Positions 14,972-21,869 of a stretch of 26,598 bases of DNA are shown in pieces. A program made the position numbers and the translations under genes. Numbering within the stretch: position 1 is the first letter of the stretch; each line of letters opens with the position of its first letter. The notes beneath the pieces are model-generated. The model worked only from the letters and a program-made list of their open reading frames with translations, made no database searches and was not told the origin of the DNA. Origin of the DNA: a virus; the IMG/VR virus record IMGVR_UViG_3300047392_000167, positions 1 to 26,598 of that record; one strand, 5' to 3'.

Positions 14972-15190
14972 ATGAATACATTCACAAAGTTTAAGGACCA
15001 ATACAACCTTACCTGGACTACAGAGCATGGTGAGATTCTTGATTGCTTAGATGCATTTCAAGAAGGCACATACTTCTTTGGCACACCGCAAGAAGCACTG
15101 GTCTGGGCCGTTAAAAACTTATCTGCTGATGAGTTTAAAACACATCGTATCAACACCGTAGCACAAGACTACAATGAGGAGGCCGCATAA
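14972..15190 (+). CDS. Hypothetical small acidic protein
   Basis: A 72-residue protein from ATG 14972, with AGGAG eight bases upstream. An in-frame ATG at 14921 on the predicted transcript start would add 17 residues. The protein contains two Trp and many Glu/Asp; LDAFQEGTYFFGTPQEAL (residues 22-39) suggests a helix-strand-helix. No family recognised. It overlaps the next ATG by one base (TAATG), with GAGGAGG placed to serve that gene. Confidence 0.65.
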   Translation: MNTFTKFKDQYNLTWTTEHGEILDCLDAFQEGTYFFGTPQEALVWAVKNLSADEFKTHRINTVAQDYNEEAA

Positions 15191-15429
15191 TGCACATCGA
15201 GCGTAAAACATATCCTGGATATGGTGGCAGTTTAACAATTGCGTATAGTACCAGGCATGATGCGGCCAATGTTGCACTTGAACGCATCATGCGAGAATAT
15301 CAAGTGCGATCAGATCACAGTAACTTTTTTCGTGATGGTGTAGGGCACATTACGTACAACATTGACGAAGAGTATTGGATCAATGAAGATTTTCAACAGG
15401 ACATTGTAATGTGGCAACTGGAGCATTGA
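15190..15429 (+). CDS. Hypothetical small protein
   Basis: A 79-residue protein coupled to the previous gene by a TAATG overlap and by the ribosome site GAGGAGG inside it. It has a basic Gly/Tyr-rich start (ERKTYPGYGGSL, residues 4-15), a central helix (AANVALERIMREYQV, residues 25-39) and an acidic Tyr/Trp-rich end. No family recognised. It belongs to the P5 transcript. Confidence 0.65.
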   Translation: MHIERKTYPGYGGSLTIAYSTRHDAANVALERIMREYQVRSDHSNFFRDGVGHITYNIDEEYWINEDFQQDIVMWQLEH

Positions 15430-15430
15430 T

Positions 15431-15556
15431 ATGATACAACTACTTGGATTTATTTTGTTGGTGGTGTTGGGTGTTAAACAAAGTCAACGCCGTTCTGCTC
15501 GACGACAGGCAAAGTGGGAAAAGCGCAACTACGATGGATCACGGAGGCCAAAATGA
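15431..15556 (+). CDS. 41-residue membrane peptide
   Basis: Starts one base after the previous stop. Residues 2-15 (IQLLGFILLVVLGV) form one hydrophobic segment, and the rest is strongly basic (RRSARRQAKWEKR, 20-32), which predicts an inner-membrane anchor with the basic part in the cytoplasm. Its stop overlaps the ATG of the lipoprotein gene by four bases (ATGA). The pairing with a lipoprotein recalls spanin genes, but this peptide is much shorter than usual inner-membrane spanins and its basic part lacks a clear coiled coil. Confidence 0.55.
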   Translation: MIQLLGFILLVVLGVKQSQRRSARRQAKWEKRNYDGSRRPK

Positions 15557-15801
15557 AACTTTACTTCAGTACTATACTCACTTTAGTAGTAGGACTAAGT
15601 GGTTGCGGTGCAATGATGGATAGTGTTGCACTGTACCATGATAGGCAAGACAGTTGCCAAAGTGGCATCAACAGACCAGAGTTGGGACGACCTCCAGGTT
15701 ATCAAGTTCCTGCGTATTGTCGTGCTGGTAGTCGAACTTCAACAACAACCTTTTACACAAACTCCGGAGTTCAAACAGGCCGTGCAGTCACTAAATATTG
15801 A
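15553..15801 (+). CDS. Small outer-membrane-type lipoprotein
   Basis: An 82-residue protein with a classical lipoprotein signal: MK start, hydrophobic core TILTLVVG, and lipobox LSGC with the acylated Cys at residue 18. Mature length is 65 residues, with two further Cys. The second residue after the lipidated Cys is Ala, not Asp, so sorting to the outer membrane is expected. It has a Pro-rich stretch (RPELGRPPGYQVP) as in some o-spanins, and a Thr-rich end. Alternatives are a superinfection-exclusion (cor-like) lipoprotein. It is the last gene of the P5 transcript and is followed directly by a terminator. Confidence 0.65.
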   Translation: MKLYFSTILTLVVGLSGCGAMMDSVALYHDRQDSCQSGINRPELGRPPGYQVPAYCRAGSRTSTTTFYTNSGVQTGRAVTKY

Positions 15802-15829
15802 TGTTGCACAGAGTGCGACACACTTTTTT
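15802..15829 (+). terminator. Rho-independent terminator
   Basis: An 8-bp stem TGTTGCAC / GTGCGACA (15802-15809 with 15813-15820, one G-U), loop AGA, then CAC and six T. It starts on the base after the lipoprotein stop. Confidence 0.75.
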
Positions 15830-16119
15830 GATAGCACACAGCACCTCTCACGTTGTGAAACGCCGGAGGTGTTGCCTTTTGTGGAAATAAAAAGGCCCTT
15901 TTGCTTTCGCGGTAAACAGGCGATCAACCCCGTCCAGGCACAAGTTACCAGTTTGGTGCGTAGTGTGCGGATCACTACTATTTTGGAGAATGCATTTGTT
16001 AAACAAAGACACCAAACCTAACGTTTCCGTTGCAGATAACGCTAACAGTAATTATACAACACTATCCATCAAGATACAATGACAAAATTAAAAAATGCAT
16101 TTTTTCTGGCTAATGTAGC
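15830..16119 (+). other. Non-coding stretch with a branched hairpin and a palindrome
   Basis: No convincing gene. CACCTC (15842-15847) pairs with GAGGTG (15866-15871) enclosing a small TCAC-GTT-GTGA hairpin, followed by GCCTTTT, a possible second terminator. AAAAAGG runs into CCCTTTT at 15895-15901. At 16090-16105 is the perfect palindrome AAAAAATGCATTTTTT, 14 bases before the P6 -35 box, likely an operator or UP-like site. I looked for a tRNA and did not find one. Confidence 0.5.
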
Positions 16120-16148
16120 TTGACTTTGCTACGCTAACTAAGTATAAT
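16120..16148 (+). promoter_or_regulatory. Sigma70-type promoter P6 (replication operon)
   Basis: TTGACT (16120-16125), 17-base spacer with GCTACGC, TATAAT (16143-16148). A 9-bp stem TAACAACAC / GTGTTGTTA (16150-16158 with 16169-16177) overlaps the predicted start, so a shorter form of it would begin the transcript. Confidence 0.9.
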
Positions 16149-16193
16149 ATAACAACACACAGATCAAAGTGTTGTTACAACTGGAGAGAAAAT

Positions 16194-16352
16194 ATGAAAA
16201 CTAAAGCAGAAGTTGCAGAGCTTATCACCCTCCGCATACAAGAACTTGAACAAGACATTGAAGTTTTGAAACAAGTAGGTGATTGGAATTTGTTAAAAGA
16301 TAAAGAAGCGCAACTTGCACTTCGCCGTCGAGAACTGGAGATCTTTAAATGA
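16194..16352 (+). CDS. Small coiled-coil protein, first of replication operon
   Basis: A 52-residue protein with ribosome site TGGAGAG. It is almost wholly helical and charged: EVAELITLRIQELEQDIEVL (residues 6-25) has leucine/isoleucine heptads, and a second helix is basic (ALRRRELEIF). Probably a dimerising two-helix peptide. It overlaps the next gene by ATGA. No family recognised. Confidence 0.65.
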   Translation: MKTKAEVAELITLRIQELEQDIEVLKQVGDWNLLKDKEAQLALRRRELEIFK

Positions 16353-16681
16353 GAACACCAGAAGAAATTGCACGAATGGTGCAAATACTAACAGGTATTG
16401 TTCGCCCAACAGCAGAACAAACACTTGATTACGTACTTGAATTGGAAGTAAAAGCAGAACAAGAACGTATAGAGCAGGAAGAACGAAGGGAGCAGGAAAT
16501 GCTATCAGCATTGGCTGGCAATACAAAACCCAAATGGGTCAAACCTGAAGGCTTTGGCAAAGACATGCATATTGAAATTATGCAAGGATTGATTTTAACT
16601 TACCAACAAACAGGTGCTCCGCAGGATTTAATTGATACTGCATTGGCACGTTTGGAAGAATTACAAGGAAAGAAAAAATGA
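16349..16681 (+). CDS. Hypothetical protein with charged central helix
   Basis: A 110-residue protein coupled by ATGA overlaps on both sides. The N-terminal part (EEIARMVQILTGIVRPTAEQ, residues 5-24) is helical, followed by a long Glu/Arg helix (about 32-52), a flexible linker with two Lys-Pro/Trp-Val pairs, and a C-terminal helical segment (LIDTALARLEELQGKK). No family recognised. It lies in the transcript of the primase and ATPase, so a replication accessory role is possible. Confidence 0.65.
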   Translation: MRTPEEIARMVQILTGIVRPTAEQTLDYVLELEVKAEQERIEQEERREQEMLSALAGNTKPKWVKPEGFGKDMHIEIMQGLILTYQQTGAPQDLIDTALARLEELQGKKK

Positions 16682-17364
16682 AAAAAATTAAATCTACAGT
16701 CGAAGCCTTGCACTGTTTTATTAAATGGAGGCAAACTCCAATACAAGGGGATATACCATCTATAATTTTGCCAAGAACATTTGCGGGCATGGGGCCTGGT
16801 ATGGTTAAGCAAAAACCATGGGACAATGCAAGGCCAAAACAGTGTTTATCTAATTCTTATCTGGCTCCTGATAATTTTAATGTTGTCAGCGGATGGATGA
16901 TGTCACCTACTAAACTTAAAATGGGTGCATCAAGATCAACAGGTAAAGCAGTATACGGTTGGATGCTAACAGCACATTTTTGGAATATTGATCCAATTAC
17001 ACAAGCACAACATGATGGCACGCCTTTTGTAATACCTGAAGGATTAACACGCAAACAAATGCCATATGATGACAAGGATGCTTTTTACATTTTAGATAGC
17101 GAAGTTCATCACTTTATGTGCGACATGAATAAGTGTGGCTTTAGCCTTAACATACCAAACTCTTTAACATTATTAGACACTGGTGAAGTATACAAAATTA
17201 AAGAAGATGGTGTGCTTGGAGTGGTTGATTTTGAAAATGGAGCGATGCCAAGTGGATGGGCACCAATGTTGTGGGATGATATTGTATTAGATGAAACTGG
17301 CAAATTTAAAAGCAACTTTACTGATGCGTTTGAAAAGTTAATTGAAATGAAGGATTCACAATGA
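16678..17364 (+). CDS. Hypothetical protein, 228 residues
   Basis: ATGA overlaps with both neighbours. AAGGAAAGAAAA before the ATG serves as ribosome site. The sequence is rich in aromatic residues and glycine, with an aromatic centre (YGWMLTAHFWNIDP, residues 93-106), a Cys/His cluster (HHFMCDMNKC, 144-153) and a beta-rich C-terminal part. The Cys/His cluster could bind a metal, though only two Cys and two His are close together. No family recognised. Co-expressed with the primase. Confidence 0.65.
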   Translation: MKKIKSTVEALHCFIKWRQTPIQGDIPSIILPRTFAGMGPGMVKQKPWDNARPKQCLSNSYLAPDNFNVVSGWMMSPTKLKMGASRSTGKAVYGWMLTAHFWNIDPITQAQHDGTPFVIPEGLTRKQMPYDDKDAFYILDSEVHHFMCDMNKCGFSLNIPNSLTLLDTGEVYKIKEDGVLGVVDFENGAMPSGWAPMLWDDIVLDETGKFKSNFTDAFEKLIEMKDSQ

Positions 17365-17585
17365 TACCAATTGGAATGAGTAAGGAGCAAGCCGAACACG
17401 CTATCAAGTTATTGATGCCAATATATGAAAAGCATCTTGCAGGAGAAATGACACTCGAAGACGTACAATTCTTGTATGATCATGCACACTTGGTAGGAAG
17501 TACCATAAGTGACAATAGTCGTGAAATGCTTGCATTGCATAAAGAATTATCATCTCTAATGTTAAAACTTGGAGGCTTAGAATGA
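17361..17585 (+). CDS. Hypothetical small helical protein
   Basis: A 74-residue protein overlapping both neighbours by four bases. It is predicted as a bundle of three or four helices (KEQAEHAIKLLMPIYEKHLA, 8-27; LEDVQFLYDHAHLVG, 32-46; the Leu-rich end). An acidic-basic balance and repeated Leu suggest an oligomerising protein. No family recognised. Directly ahead of the primase. Confidence 0.6.
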   Translation: MIPIGMSKEQAEHAIKLLMPIYEKHLAGEMTLEDVQFLYDHAHLVGSTISDNSREMLALHKELSSLMLKLGGLE

Positions 17586-18664
17586 AAACACATTTAACTG
17601 TGCTTGAAGGAGATAAAGCCAGCACCAAGCATTATACAATTGATCCAGAGACTGGCAAGACAAAGAAAGGACATGTATCAACAAGTTATCTACACAATAG
17701 CGTAACAGTTGATATTGAAAATATTGCAGACTTGTATGAACAGCTTGCAAGTGTAAGAAACAATCCAAATGCTTTTATCATTCGTGGTAAAGGTGTTGAG
17801 GATGTGCAAATTGGTATTAGGCGCACTAAAGATGATCCGCAAAACTTTATAGAAGAGCCAACAGCATGGGTTTGTTTAGACTTTGATGAATGGGTATTGC
17901 GTAGCGATGAAGAAGAATGTCGTGGCAAGAACATACAGCGTGATTTGTATGCTCCAGGTAGGACTACACAAGAAGCAATTGAACACATTATACAATGGGA
18001 CTTGCCGAGACAATTTCATAATGTCAGTTACATTTATCAATGGAGTTCCAGCGCAGGATTAGAGTATGATAGTAAGCCTGTTAAACCAGGTACTAACTTG
18101 CACTTGTTTTTTATGTTGGATCGTGCGTTAGTAGATCGTGAACTAACTGCTTGGTTAGAAAATATTGGTTCGCCAGAACAAGTGTTTGATACCTCCGTGT
18201 TTAGGACTATAACGCCTATTTTTGTAGGCAATCATATTGTTAAAGATCCTCGCATTACAGATACAATTGAAGATGAACGCAAGTTTGGTATTGTTGTAAA
18301 AGAACTGCTTGAAGTGCCAGTTCCTGATATTACTATACGCGAACAACATATTGTTTTAGATAGCATATCGTTTGAAACTACAAATGATATATTACAAAAA
18401 CTACAGGAAGTAGGCGCAGTTCACAAGCGTAGTGGATCATGGATTAAGTTAAAACATCCAAATGAAAAGACTCCTGGTGATTGGCATGTGCGATATGATA
18501 GTCCAGCGTATGTGCATCACCATGTTAAGAAAAGTATGCCAGTAAGTGATTGGCTTAAGGAGTTTTACGGGGTTGATTTTGCGTATGCAAAAGAGCCTGT
18601 TACAGGTACTATTGCCGCAAGGCAGTATATGAAACAACAGAACAGTTTCAAATATAAATTTTAA
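17582..18664 (+). CDS. AEP-type DNA primase (primase-polymerase-like)
   Basis: A 360-residue protein with the three archaeo-eukaryotic primase motifs in order: CLDFDEW (98-104) supplying D100 and D102; NLHLFF (172-177) with H174 in the s-x-H position, preceded by a serine-rich QWSSSAG (153-159); and FDTSVF (202-207) with D203 as the third acidic residue. This spacing fits primases fused or linked to phage and plasmid helicases. The product would make primers, or polymerise, for phage DNA replication. The C-terminal 150 residues lack known motifs. It overlaps the previous gene by ATGA and is nine bases before the DUF3987 ATPase. Motif assignment is by eye. Confidence 0.7.
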   Translation: MKTHLTVLEGDKASTKHYTIDPETGKTKKGHVSTSYLHNSVTVDIENIADLYEQLASVRNNPNAFIIRGKGVEDVQIGIRRTKDDPQNFIEEPTAWVCLDFDEWVLRSDEEECRGKNIQRDLYAPGRTTQEAIEHIIQWDLPRQFHNVSYIYQWSSSAGLEYDSKPVKPGTNLHLFFMLDRALVDRELTAWLENIGSPEQVFDTSVFRTITPIFVGNHIVKDPRITDTIEDERKFGIVVKELLEVPVPDITIREQHIVLDSISFETTNDILQKLQEVGAVHKRSGSWIKLKHPNEKTPGDWHVRYDSPAYVHHHVKKSMPVSDWLKEFYGVDFAYAKEPVTGTIAARQYMKQQNSFKYKF

Positions 18665-18673
18665 GGAAATAAA

Positions 18674-20083
18674 ATGAACGAACGATTTAAACGGTTACCA
18701 GTAGCCATGCAAGAAGCAATTACTGCGTTAAAAGAACTACACAACACTCCAGACGAAATGGCCATACAAGTTGTATTGGGTGTTGCAAATGCAGCCGCAA
18801 TGAAAATGTACAATGTGGACAGTCGCAAGTATGGCATTAGGCCAATTAATGAATTTTTTGTGTGTATGGCGCCTACTGGAGCAATGAAAAGCACAAACTA
18901 CAAAGAACTACTTCCGGGCATTGAACGCTTTGAAGAATTCAAACAAGATGAACTGCGTGATGAGCCTACACGTTATGCACTTGACAAAAAAGTGTTTGCC
19001 AAAGAAGAAGCCGCATACTTGAAAGCAATGGAAACAGATCCTACCACTGCTACACTGCCAAAACCGCTACGCCCAATTGAAACTGCCAAGTACATTATCA
19101 GCAAAGCAACTGTAAATGGCATTGTAAATCAACTCAAGAGCCAAAGTTTTGTGGGCTTGTTTAGTAGTGAAGCAGGTGAGTTCTTTAATGGACACAGTTT
19201 CCAAGGTGGCAAGGATAACAATAAAGCAGTTGAAATGAGTGCCAGTTTGACCAGTATGTGGGATGGACACCCTATTGAAAAACTAACTGGCATGGAAACA
19301 ACAACACTAAAGAACCGTCGAGTTAACATGTTGTTTTTGTTGCAAGCAGAAACTATCCAAGCAATCTTAAACACACCTATTTTTAGTGAGCAAGGCTTTA
19401 TTCACCGTATGCTGATTACACAATGTGATTACTATGAAAAGCCAGAATGGGAATTTACAGAAGAAAGCCAGGAACGCGAAAAGCTGGCACGTGATAGGCT
19501 TGAGCAGTTTCACATACAAATTGGACGCATGATGCATCAACCCGTGCATTACAAAAAGAACAGTAATTTTGAATTGGACTTGCCTACTTTGGGGCAAACA
19601 GATGGCGCTTGGCTTGCATTAGGTAATTGGCGCAATGCTGGTAGAGAACGTGGTGCAGGTGATTTGAAAAACTATTCTGGCTTTGCTGAACGCTTGCATG
19701 AACACTGTTTACGATTAAGTGCAGTTATTGCGGCTTTTAATGGACACCGTGATGTCACAGAAGAGGATGCGCTTTGTGCAATTGATTTAATGGAATTTTA
19801 CATTGAGCAACGCCGTAAGTTGGAAGTTGGTATTGCTGACTGGGATCCAACTCGTAGTGCTGGTGCTAATAAATTATTTGAATGGATAGAAGAAAAGAAA
19901 TGGTCTGGCACCAAACGTGAATTAGTACAAAGAGGACCTACTTGGTATCGTAAGTTAAATGTGGAACAGCGTGATGAAATTCTTGCTGATTTGTTGCGTG
20001 ATGAGAAAATTGACATTGTAGAAGTCGTAGCGGCAAACCGCAGAGTAGTCCAAACGATTGTGCTACACAATGCTACAGTGTAG
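18674..20083 (+). CDS. DUF3987-family ATPase / putative replicative helicase
   Basis: A 469-residue protein with DUF3987 marks in order: Walker A-like APTGAMKST (66-74), where Met replaces the usual Gly before Lys; SSEAGEFF (164-171) as Walker B-like; SMWDGHPIEKLTG (194-206); LFLLQAETIQAIL (220-232) containing the sensor-like Gln; and QGFIHRMLIT (240-249). DUF3987 proteins lie next to AEP primases in many mobile elements and are thought to be primase-linked helicases. Ribosome site AAGGAAAT precedes the ATG. It ends the replication operon and is followed by the candidate origin. A winged-helix-like C-terminus is possible (about 410-460). Confidence 0.8.
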   Translation: MNERFKRLPVAMQEAITALKELHNTPDEMAIQVVLGVANAAAMKMYNVDSRKYGIRPINEFFVCMAPTGAMKSTNYKELLPGIERFEEFKQDELRDEPTRYALDKKVFAKEEAAYLKAMETDPTTATLPKPLRPIETAKYIISKATVNGIVNQLKSQSFVGLFSSEAGEFFNGHSFQGGKDNNKAVEMSASLTSMWDGHPIEKLTGMETTTLKNRRVNMLFLLQAETIQAILNTPIFSEQGFIHRMLITQCDYYEKPEWEFTEESQEREKLARDRLEQFHIQIGRMMHQPVHYKKNSNFELDLPTLGQTDGAWLALGNWRNAGRERGAGDLKNYSGFAERLHEHCLRLSAVIAAFNGHRDVTEEDALCAIDLMEFYIEQRRKLEVGIADWDPTRSAGANKLFEWIEEKKWSGTKRELVQRGPTWYRKLNVEQRDEILADLLRDEKIDIVEVVAANRRVVQTIVLHNATV

Positions 20084-20104
20084 CAACGCAAACCTGCATT
20101 TGCG
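20071..20104 (+). terminator. Palindrome and hairpin at end of ATPase gene
   Basis: TGCTACA-G-TGTAGCA (20071-20085) spans the stop codon. CGCAAA / TTTGCG (20087-20092 with 20099-20104) follows. Neither has a T run, so they may be RNA-stability elements or part of the origin region. Confidence 0.45.
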
Positions 20105-20130
20105 GCTAAAACAGACAGAAAAAACCATGG

Positions 20131-20235
20131 GTAGCGTAGCGTAGTGGGGGTTTTACATATAAACGAAATTAAGACTATATTCTTTTATATATTTGTATGT
20201 TTTTATGTATAACCGTAAAACCCCTGCTACGCTAC
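20131..20235. other. Candidate replication origin: inverted repeat around AT-rich core
   Basis: The left arm (20131-20156) contains GTAGCGTAGC then six extra bases (GTAGTG) and GGGGTTTTAC. The right arm (20215-20235) is GTAAAACCCC-T-GCTACGCTAC, complementary apart from the extra bases and one T. The 58 bases between are almost all A and T, with few C or G. GCTAC/GTAGC units recur in and around the arms. It lies between the primase/ATPase operon and small genes. This layout fits an origin; a strong transcription terminator or protein-binding site is the alternative. Confidence 0.5.
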
Positions 20236-20270
20236 ACAACGCTTTGAAAACTTAAAAAAGAAACCAAAAT

Positions 20271-20657
20271 ATGATAAACTTTACCAATTTCGACAATTAC
20301 AATATAGATGTAGAGCAACAGTATTACATCTTTGGATCTGAACGCAGAGATTGCGTTATCCAAACACACAACATAACAATAACAACAAGTCGCGAGCACG
20401 ACAGCATAATCATGTACACAGATTACCAAACTACAGCACATCCCAGAACAATTTTGCGCGAGCATGCTAACTTGCAAGAACTTTTTGACACTTGTGTGCA
20501 GTATGACATAGCCGAATATCATTCTGAAACAAGTGATGAAGATCCTGATAAATTGTTTAGTGCAAGCCAAGTTAGTTTTTTGTTGCGTGTGCCTGAACAG
20601 CAACACGAAGAATTAGAGCATGCAAGATTAATTCACACTTTAACTTACGGACTATAA
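20271..20657 (+). CDS. Hypothetical acidic protein
   Basis: A 128-residue protein starting ATGATAAAC after a purine run (AAAAAAGAAACC). The N-terminal half is beta-rich with many Asn, Thr and Tyr; the C-terminal half is acidic (SETSDEDPD, about 86-94) then a His/Glu-rich helix. No family recognised. No clear promoter is visible, though the AT-rich segment before it could hold one. It may be paired with the next gene, four bases downstream. Confidence 0.65.
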   Translation: MINFTNFDNYNIDVEQQYYIFGSERRDCVIQTHNITITTSREHDSIIMYTDYQTTAHPRTILREHANLQELFDTCVQYDIAEYHSETSDEDPDKLFSASQVSFLLRVPEQQHEELEHARLIHTLTYGL

Positions 20658-20661
20658 GACG

Positions 20662-20961
20662 ATGATAAAATACCCAATTACCAATCGTGACTTACTGCGT
20701 AATGTAATGGCTCGTGTGCCAGCCGCAGGAGTAGTTTATAACGACCCAGTTGTCCAAAATTTTGCCGTAGATAGCACAAAAGGACTTTGTTCCTTTACCA
20801 TAGTGCGGGAACCAGAAGTAAAAACTTTACAAACAGTTTACAATCCTGATGGCACCACAAGAGAAGTCACAACCACAGTTCAGCATCACCATCTTGAAGT
20901 ACAATATTACGATCCTGAAGATGAATTTGAAATGAGATTAAGAATAGATGGGAGTCTGTGA
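20662..20961 (+). CDS. Hypothetical protein
   Basis: A 99-residue protein. The ribosome site is weak (ATAAGACG), so coupling to the previous gene is likely. After a helical start (TNRDLLRNVMARVP, 7-20), the protein is mainly beta strands, with an NPDGTTREVTTTVQHHH segment (59-75). It looks like a small structural or head-joining fold, but I recognise no family. A region of hairpins follows before the packaging genes. Confidence 0.65.
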   Translation: MIKYPITNRDLLRNVMARVPAAGVVYNDPVVQNFAVDSTKGLCSFTIVREPEVKTLQTVYNPDGTTREVTTTVQHHHLEVQYYDPEDEFEMRLRIDGSL

Positions 20962-21018
20962 TACTCATAAATAAATGCAACAATAACAGAACAAATACCT
21001 TAGGACCGTTGTTGTTAC

Positions 21019-21068
21019 GCAGAGGTTTTTATTAGGCCATTTTCCTCTGCAACCCTGGGAGTTTTTTT
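21019..21068 (+). terminator. Hairpin with downstream T run
   Basis: A 7-bp stem GCAGAGG / CCTCTGC (21019-21025 with 21044-21050) with an 18-base loop, then AACCCTGGGAG and seven T. Plausible terminator of the 20271-20961 genes, though the T run is 11 bases away from the stem. Confidence 0.45.
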
Positions 21069-21096
21069 GTTTAATCATTAATTTCCTCCTCCCATT

Positions 21097-21129
21097 AGAA
21101 AGCCCCGTGGTCGGACATTGGGGCTTTCT
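21097..21129 (+). terminator. Strong hairpin before the packaging genes
   Basis: A 10-bp perfect stem AGAAAGCCCC / GGGGCTTTCT with a 13-base loop, followed by a pyrimidine-poor CTGAG. It ends 19 bases before the small-terminase ATG. It may terminate or protect a processed transcript 5' end. Confidence 0.6.
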
Positions 21130-21148
21130 TCTGAGTATAAGTAGTAGT

Positions 21149-21700
21149 ATGGATAATGAACAAAATAACGACTTTCCTGAACGCAATCGTATCTTCCGTA
21201 TGGCCAAGGAACGCATTGCAGAACAGAATGAACAACTAAGGGCTCAGCACAAAGCCACGTTGGGCAAGCGTGGTCCCAAGACTGGCCACACTGTAGAAGT
21301 AATCAAATTGGCCAAGGTAGTAGGCCGCAACAAGGTTCCAGTTGTGCCAGAAGATGTTGAGCACATGGCACAACTGGGTTGCACTGACAATGAGATTGCC
21401 AAGTACCTGGGCATTACTGATCATAGTCTACGCCGCAACTTTGAAGATGAGCTGATCAATGGACGTCATAGACTACGCACAAGTCTGCGTCAAGCACAGA
21501 TACGTTTTGCATTAGAAGGCCAACCAACCCTTTTAATCTGGTTAGGCAAGAACTTATTGTCACAAAATGAAATGGGACAAGCCAATGATGAGAATCGACC
21601 ATTACCATGGAGTGACACATTAGATGATGATGTAGTTGATGAAGACGACGATGAAACCACTATTCAAACCCAAGACGATGAAGATACAGCATTTGAGTGA
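21149..21700 (+). CDS. terS: Terminase small subunit-like protein
   Basis: A 183-residue protein. The start at ATG 21149 is preferred because an earlier GTG lies in the hairpin loop. A charged N-terminal helix is followed by an HTH-like core near residues 75-95 (LGCTDNEIAKYLGITDHSL), a helical oligomerisation part (NGRHRLRTSLRQAQIRFALE) and a very acidic C-terminal tail (about 155-175). This layout is that of small terminases, which recognise the packaging site and hand DNA to the large subunit. The ribosome site is poor. The large terminase follows, separated by one small gene. Confidence 0.75.
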   Translation: MDNEQNNDFPERNRIFRMAKERIAEQNEQLRAQHKATLGKRGPKTGHTVEVIKLAKVVGRNKVPVVPEDVEHMAQLGCTDNEIAKYLGITDHSLRRNFEDELINGRHRLRTSLRQAQIRFALEGQPTLLIWLGKNLLSQNEMGQANDENRPLPWSDTLDDDVVDEDDDETTIQTQDDEDTAFE

Positions 21701-21869
21701 TACTGGTGCTGGTGGTGGAACAACACTTGATGTAAAAGTCACATGGCTTACTCCAGATATGATTAGACTAAGTTTTGCTCGTCAAAATGAAACGCCACAG
21801 GATTATTTTCTCTCTCCACAAGAGTTAGCAAAGATAGCTGACCACATTAATGATGTATTGTGTAGATAA
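21678..21869 (+). CDS. Small protein between terminase subunits
   Basis: A 63-residue protein from ATG 21678, overlapping the end of the small terminase by 23 bases in another frame. An earlier ATG at 21636 is possible but deeper in that gene. The sequence is a beta hairpin type (TLDVKVTWLTPDMIRLSF, residues 15-32) and a helix (SPQELAKIADHIND). The stop lies directly against the large-terminase ATG, with no gap. The tight fit supports translation. No family recognised. Confidence 0.6.
   Translation: MKIQHLSDTGAGGGTTLDVKVTWLTPDMIRLSFARQNETPQDYFLSPQELAKIADHINDVLCR

Noticed and set aside
15840-15910. Possible tRNA or small structured RNA
   Set aside because: Stem-loops are present, but no acceptor stem, T-loop sequence or anticodon arm of tRNA type could be placed.
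15623-16021. Open frame of 132 codons after the lipoprotein gene
   Set aside because: It overlaps most of the lipoprotein gene in another frame, runs across a terminator hairpin, and lacks a ribosome site and protein-like composition.
17683-17697. DnaA-box-like TTATCTACA
   Set aside because: A single imperfect copy inside a coding region, with no further copies or AT-rich core beside it.
21107-21148. Longer start for the small terminase at GTG 21107
   Set aside because: It falls in the loop of a 10-bp hairpin and adds a hydrophobic stretch unlike small terminases; ATG 21149 is more likely despite its weak ribosome site.
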